NCBI GenBank assembly: GCA_945835425.1
Contig: CAMAJC010000099.1
Location: forward strand, 1 to 6,896
Direction: 5' to 3'
Length of the DNA: 6,896 nucleotides
Source: an uncultured Clostridia bacterium
Lineage (GTDB): Bacteria; Bacillota; Clostridia; Oscillospirales; Ruminococcaceae
The first letter of the stretch is position 1. Each line of letters opens with the position of its first letter. The notes beneath the pieces are model-generated. The model worked only from the letters and a program-made list of their open reading frames with translations, was not told the DNA's origin and did not search any database. Made by a program: the position numbers and the translations under genes. Below, in pieces: positions 5,739 to 6,896 of this stretch.

Positions 5739-6518
5739 ATGTACCAAATCAAAGTCGACCCCCATACCCATACGATCGCGTCGGGACACGCATTCTCCAC
5801 CATCGGCGAAAACGCCATGGAGGCCCACGGAAAGGGCCTGGAAGGAATCGGCATGACCGACCACTTTGGCCCGATGTCCAATCCCATCGGCAATGACGGC
5901 CGTCCCGATCTGGGACCGCTGTTCAACATCGCCGCCCTGCCGAAGGTCGTCCACGGCGTCCGGGTATTGGCGGGATGTGAAATCGATATCATCGACTTTA
6001 AAGGCAATCTTGCGTTCCACGATTTCCGGATGCCTTTCGGACCGGACAAGGATAAAGGGCTTTCCCTCGGGGAAATAATCCTGCGTAACCGCGATATCGC
6101 CATCGCCAGCCTGCATATGTTCCCCGGCTGCCGGGACGGAAGCATCGTCCAGAACACCGAAATGTACCTCGGCGCCATCCGCAACCCCTATATCGATATC
6201 CTCGGCCACCCCTGCCGTCCCGGCGTCCCCTTCGATATGGATGAGATCGTCCGCGCGGCCAAGGAGGAACACACCTTCCTCGAGATCAACGACCACACCT
6301 TCGATACCCCCGCGGCGACTGACAACTGCCGGAAACTGGCGGTCAAATGCGCCGAAGAGGGCGTGCATGTTGTCGTGTCCAGCGACGCGCACAGCGCATT
6401 CTTTGTCGGCGAGTTCGGACGGGCAGCGGCGATGCTGGAGGAAATCCATTTCCCGCAGGAGCTGATCGCCAACGAGAGCCTCGAAAAGATGGCCAGACTC
6501 AGAGGCAGAACCTATTGA
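5739..6518 (+). CDS. PHP-domain metal-dependent phosphatase/hydrolase, YcdX-like
   Basis: This encodes a 259-residue cytoplasmic protein that is essentially a stand-alone PHP domain, close in length to E. coli YcdX (about 245). All nine positions matching the trinuclear metal ligands of YcdX are visible: H9 and H11 (DPHTHT), H17 (SGHAFS), H42 (TDHFG), E81 (GCEID), H126 (SLHMF), H157 (GHPCRPG), D216 and H218 (SSDAHSAF). It should therefore be an active metallohydrolase, probably a phosphoesterase. The physiological substrate is not known for most of the family. The start is fixed by AGGAAGGA 8 nt upstream. It is transcribed alone, divergently from the AraC-type regulator, and ends at its own terminator. 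A histidinol-phosphatase assignment is a weaker alternative. Confidence 0.92.
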   Translation: MYQIKVDPHTHTIASGHAFSTIGENAMEAHGKGLEGIGMTDHFGPMSNPIGNDGRPDLGPLFNIAALPKVVHGVRVLAGCEIDIIDFKGNLAFHDFRMPFGPDKDKGLSLGEIILRNRDIAIASLHMFPGCRDGSIVQNTEMYLGAIRNPYIDILGHPCRPGVPFDMDEIVRAAKEEHTFLEINDHTFDTPAATDNCRKLAVKCAEEGVHVVVSSDAHSAFFVGEFGRAAAMLEEIHFPQELIANESLEKMARLRGRTY

Positions 6519-6524
6519 TATGCA

Positions 6525-6564
6525 AAAATCCCCGTATACCGGCGCTTGGGTATACGGGGATTTT
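6525..6564 (+). terminator. Rho-independent terminator of the PHP hydrolase gene
   Basis: AAAATCCCCGTATACC (6525-6540) and GGTATACGGGGATTTT (6549-6564) form a perfect 16-bp stem with an 8-nt loop, beginning 6 nt after the stop codon. The A/T-rich base of the stem supplies the T-run on either strand, so it can work in both directions. Confidence 0.9.
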
Positions 6565-6623
6565 AATATGTCAATAAATTTTTTTGATTTCTATGGAACA
6601 CTAATGCTTAACGGAAAGTTTTC

Positions 6624-6659
6624 AGGGGGCAGCCTCACTTGCAGGCTGCCCCCTCTTTT
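6624..6659 (+). terminator. Second terminator-like hairpin downstream of the PHP gene
   Basis: AGGGGGCAGCCT (6624-6635) and AGGCTGCCCCCT (6643-6654) form a perfect 12-bp stem with a 7-nt loop, followed by CTTTTC. It resembles an intrinsic terminator on the + strand. The PHP gene already has one 60 bp earlier, so this may be a back-up, end a small transcript, or be part of the repeat cluster that follows. Confidence 0.6.
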
Positions 6660-6688
6660 CAAAACAGTCCGCCGGACTATTTTGAAAA
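6656..6688. repeat. 33-bp near-perfect palindrome
   Basis: TTTTCAAAACAGTCC (6656-6670) pairs with GGACTATTTTGAAAA (6674-6688) with a single C/A mismatch (6665/6679) around GCC. It overlaps the T-tract of the preceding hairpin, so it can form only after or instead of terminator action. It has poly-A/T ends of the kind seen at the edges of small palindromic repeats. Confidence 0.65.
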
Positions 6689-6725
6689 TTCACCCCCTGC
6701 CGAGCGCGCTCCGCATAAGGAGATT

Positions 6726-6795
6726 TCGACCATTGCGATGGTCGACCAAAGGCTCTGCCTTTGGAATCCGCAAGCCCTTTTCAGAAAAGGGCTTG
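6726..6795. repeat. Array of three adjoining perfect hairpins (putative intergenic repeat element)
   Basis: Three stems follow in tandem. TCGACCAT/ATGGTCGA occupies 6726-6745 (8 bp, TGCG loop). CCAAAGGC/GCCTTTGG occupies 6746-6764 (8 bp, TCT loop) with no gap. After six unpaired bases, CAAGCCCTTTT/AAAAGGGCTTG occupies 6771-6795 (11 bp, CAG loop). All arms are perfect. There is no coding potential. The layout and motifs such as CCAAAGGCTCTGCCTTTGG are, from memory, reminiscent of dispersed intergenic repeats in Oscillospiraceae-type genomes; this has not been verified by a search. Confidence 0.55.
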
Positions 6796-6896
6796 ATCCC
6801 AAAACGAATCTCTGGCGACATTAGGAAAACTGTGCATGACACTGCCCGGAGAGTCAACCGGAGCGCAGAGCGACGGGGTCAAAATTTCACGCCGCT

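Larger units (their letters stand above)
6565..6896. other. Gene-free region rich in hairpins
   Basis: No convincing coding region is seen on either strand. The first 60 bp are AT-rich without a clear promoter. Between 6624 and 6795 almost every base can be placed in a stem: a terminator-like hairpin, a 33-bp near-palindrome, GAGCGCGCTC (6702-6711), and three adjoining perfect hairpins. The last 100 bp (6796-6896) show no strong symmetry or reading frame. A short frame opening at TTG 6639 merely runs through the hairpins and has no ribosome binding site. Confidence 0.6.

Noticed and set aside
5535..6449. In-frame upstream extension of the regulator frame (up to about 1110 codons in total) running antisense through the whole PHP gene.
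   Set aside because: The extension crosses a near-consensus promoter and the regulator's ribosome binding site, and it is antisense to a gene with all its metal ligands. Its translation shows no domain character. The long open frame is a product of GC-biased codon use.
6639..6824. 61-codon + strand frame through the hairpin array.
   Set aside because: It opens at a TTG inside a hairpin loop without a ribosome binding site, and the peptide simply follows the inverted repeats. It is most likely a spurious frame in a repeat element.
6565..6896. CRISPR array or tRNA/rRNA gene in the gene-free right end.
   Set aside because: The hairpins differ in sequence and are not regularly spaced direct repeats. 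No cloverleaf with a T-loop motif and no rRNA-like conserved stretch was found.

Overview
The window looks like chromosomal DNA from a fairly GC-rich member of the Firmicutes/Clostridia, plausibly a gut Oscillospiraceae/Ruminococcaceae-type organism. The pointers are LplB/LplC(YtcP)-type sugar permeases, a membrane-anchored AraC-family sensor-regulator, strong AGGAGG-like ribosome binding sites, many Rho-independent terminators and a run of small intergenic hairpins at the right end. The taxonomic call is inference from gene style only; no rRNA or marker gene is present.

Layout. Positions 1-265 hold no gene: a GC-rich hairpin, a second long hairpin and a good terminator (end of an upstream unit), then a promoter-proximal stretch with stacked inverted repeats. 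Positions 266-2123 (+) are two translationally close ABC permease genes of the oligosaccharide/polysaccharide (CUT1, LplBC-type) class, closed by a strong terminator. Positions 2314-2988 (+) encode an MgtC/SapB-family membrane protein, with a short hairpin in its leader. Positions 5534-3117 (-) encode an 805-residue regulator with two membrane segments, an extracellular sensor region and a C-terminal AraC helix-turn-helix; its terminator lies in the short convergent gap next to the MgtC gene. A 204-bp divergent intergenic region carries a clear promoter for the regulator and a probable one for the next gene. Positions 5739-6518 (+) encode a YcdX-like PHP-domain metal-dependent hydrolase with all nine expected metal ligands, followed by a 16-bp-stem terminator. 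Positions 6565-6896 contain no convincing gene but a second terminator-like hairpin, a 33-bp near-palindrome and three closely spaced perfect hairpins that look like a composite intergenic repeat.

How the genes may work together. The permease pair needs a substrate-binding lipoprotein and an ATPase, neither of which is in the window. In this transporter class the binding protein is usually a neighbour, and a shared MsmX-type ATPase is usually encoded elsewhere. Regulators of this architecture commonly control such transporters, so control of the 266-2123 operon is the leading but unproven hypothesis. The MgtC-like protein and the PHP hydrolase each appear to be independently transcribed and not obviously linked to sugar uptake.

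I see no clearly new multi-gene system here. The most interesting non-coding signals are the hairpin array at the right end and the inverted repeats upstream of the permease operon.
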